From Armatimonadota bacterium (lineage in GTDB: Bacteria; Cloacimonadota; Cloacimonadia; Cloacimonadales; TCS61), in assembly GCA_030612605.1 (NCBI GenBank), contig JAUWNO010000174.1, forward strand, positions 1-5,376: 5,376 nucleotides of DNA. Direction: 5' to 3'. Position numbers and translations under genes: made by a program. Of the stretch, positions 5,118 to 5,376 are shown piece after piece. Numbering within the stretch: the stretch's first letter is position 1; each line of letters begins with the position of its first letter. The notes under the pieces are model-generated. The model did not search any database. It saw nothing but the letters and a program-made list of their open reading frames with translations, and was not told where the DNA came from.

Positions 5118-5307
5118 AACACACGGATTTTGCAGATTTACACGGATAAAAATGTAATTCAAATAATCTTGTTTGGGGGAAAATTAATAAAGATTTTTAA
5201 AGATAGTTTTATAAATTGAAAAAATACATTTGGACAAAAATGATACAGGATTTACAAAATAAATCATCCGTGATCATCCGCAAAATCCGTGTCATCCGCG
5301 TTCTATA
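5113..5307. mobile_element. Non-coding inverted-repeat element, MITE-like
   Basis: Both ends read TATAGAAC inward (5113-5120 on plus, 5300-5307 on minus). Inside these, ACACGGATTTTGCAGAT (5121-5137) matches the reverse complement of 5276-5292 at 16 of 17 positions, followed by CACGGAT in both arms (5141-5147; 5266-5272 region on minus). The right arm has one extra GCGGATG unit (5293-5299). The centre (about 5148-5264) is AT-rich, carries no open frame and no recognisable gene. The pattern fits a small transposon derivative without transposase, or a dispersed intergenic palindrome able to form a large RNA hairpin. CACGGAT-rich intergenic repeats are, from memory, common in some FCB-group and related genomes. 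A clear target duplication is not visible beyond flanking AT/TA. Confidence 0.6.
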
Positions 5308-5320
5308 ATTCGGAGGAAAA

Positions 5321-5376
5321 ATGAAAATAGTAGAATGTGTACCAAATTTCAGTGAGGGTCGCGATCTTAAAATTAT
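5321..5376 (+). CDS. ftcD: Glutamate formimidoyltransferase, first 18 codons only
   Basis: The visible peptide MKIVECVPNFSEGRDLKI matches the very characteristic start of glutamate formimidoyltransferase (formiminotransferase N-subdomain, ECVPNFSEGRD). The enzyme moves a formimino group between N-formimino-glutamate and tetrahydrofolate, in histidine degradation and one-carbon metabolism. A strong ribosome site, CGGAGG (5311-5316), lies 4 nt before the ATG. The rest of the gene is outside the window, so a fused cyclodeaminase domain can be neither seen nor excluded. It starts 13 bp after the repeat element, so its promoter must lie within or beyond that element unless it is read from upstream genes. 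Confidence 0.85.
   Translation, partial: MKIVECVPNFSEGRDLKI

Noticed and set aside
5113..5307. CRISPR array
   Set aside because: The GGAT-containing units are short, irregular and arranged as two inverted arms, with no uniform repeat-spacer pattern.

Overview
The window comes from an AT-rich bacterial chromosome (most intergenic bases are A or T). The gene content points to a fermentative or amino-acid-using anaerobe: acetate kinase, an NAD(P)-dependent glycerol-3-phosphate dehydrogenase, a nucleoside diphosphate kinase and the first codons of a glutamate formimidoyltransferase. AT-richness, very short gene spacing and the CACGGAT-type intergenic repeat would fit a lineage such as Cloacimonadota or another FCB-group bacterium. 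That placement is an impression, not a demonstration.

Layout. The left half (1-2642) is read leftward as a tight run: gpsA, then a 67-bp gap, a 105-residue protein of unknown function, ndk (2 bp later) and ackA (8 bp later, running off the left edge). Upstream of gpsA, also leftward, is a complete tRNA-Val(GAC) with an encoded CCA end. About 160 bp of divergent intergenic DNA follow (2798-2958), holding a consensus -35 box for the tRNA and two inverted repeats. The right half is read rightward: a PtsN-like PTS EIIA-type-2 phosphoacceptor protein, a 12-helix-type CPA2 cation/proton antiporter 3 bp after it, a 164-bp gap with possible regulatory repeats, a 104-residue protein with the secondary-structure order of a PII/CutA-like fold, an approximately 195-bp non-coding inverted-repeat element, and the start of ftcD.

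How the genes may work together. Acetate kinase, Ndk and GpsA are housekeeping functions (ATP from acetyl phosphate, NTP balance, phospholipid backbone). The most interesting part is 2959-5117. Here a phosphorylatable EIIA domain, a cation/proton antiporter with no cytosolic regulatory tail, and a small PII-like protein sit in a row. I infer that they form a regulated ion-transport module, with the two soluble proteins acting in trans as the sensor domains the antiporter lacks. The sequence shows the gene order, spacing and key residues; the regulatory link is inference.

Other points of interest are a 13-A homopolymer inside the 5' coding region of ackA, a (TC)7 tract in the unknown gene, an A-C mismatch in the T-stem of the tRNA, and the repeat element whose left terminal repeat supplies the stop codon of the PII-like gene.
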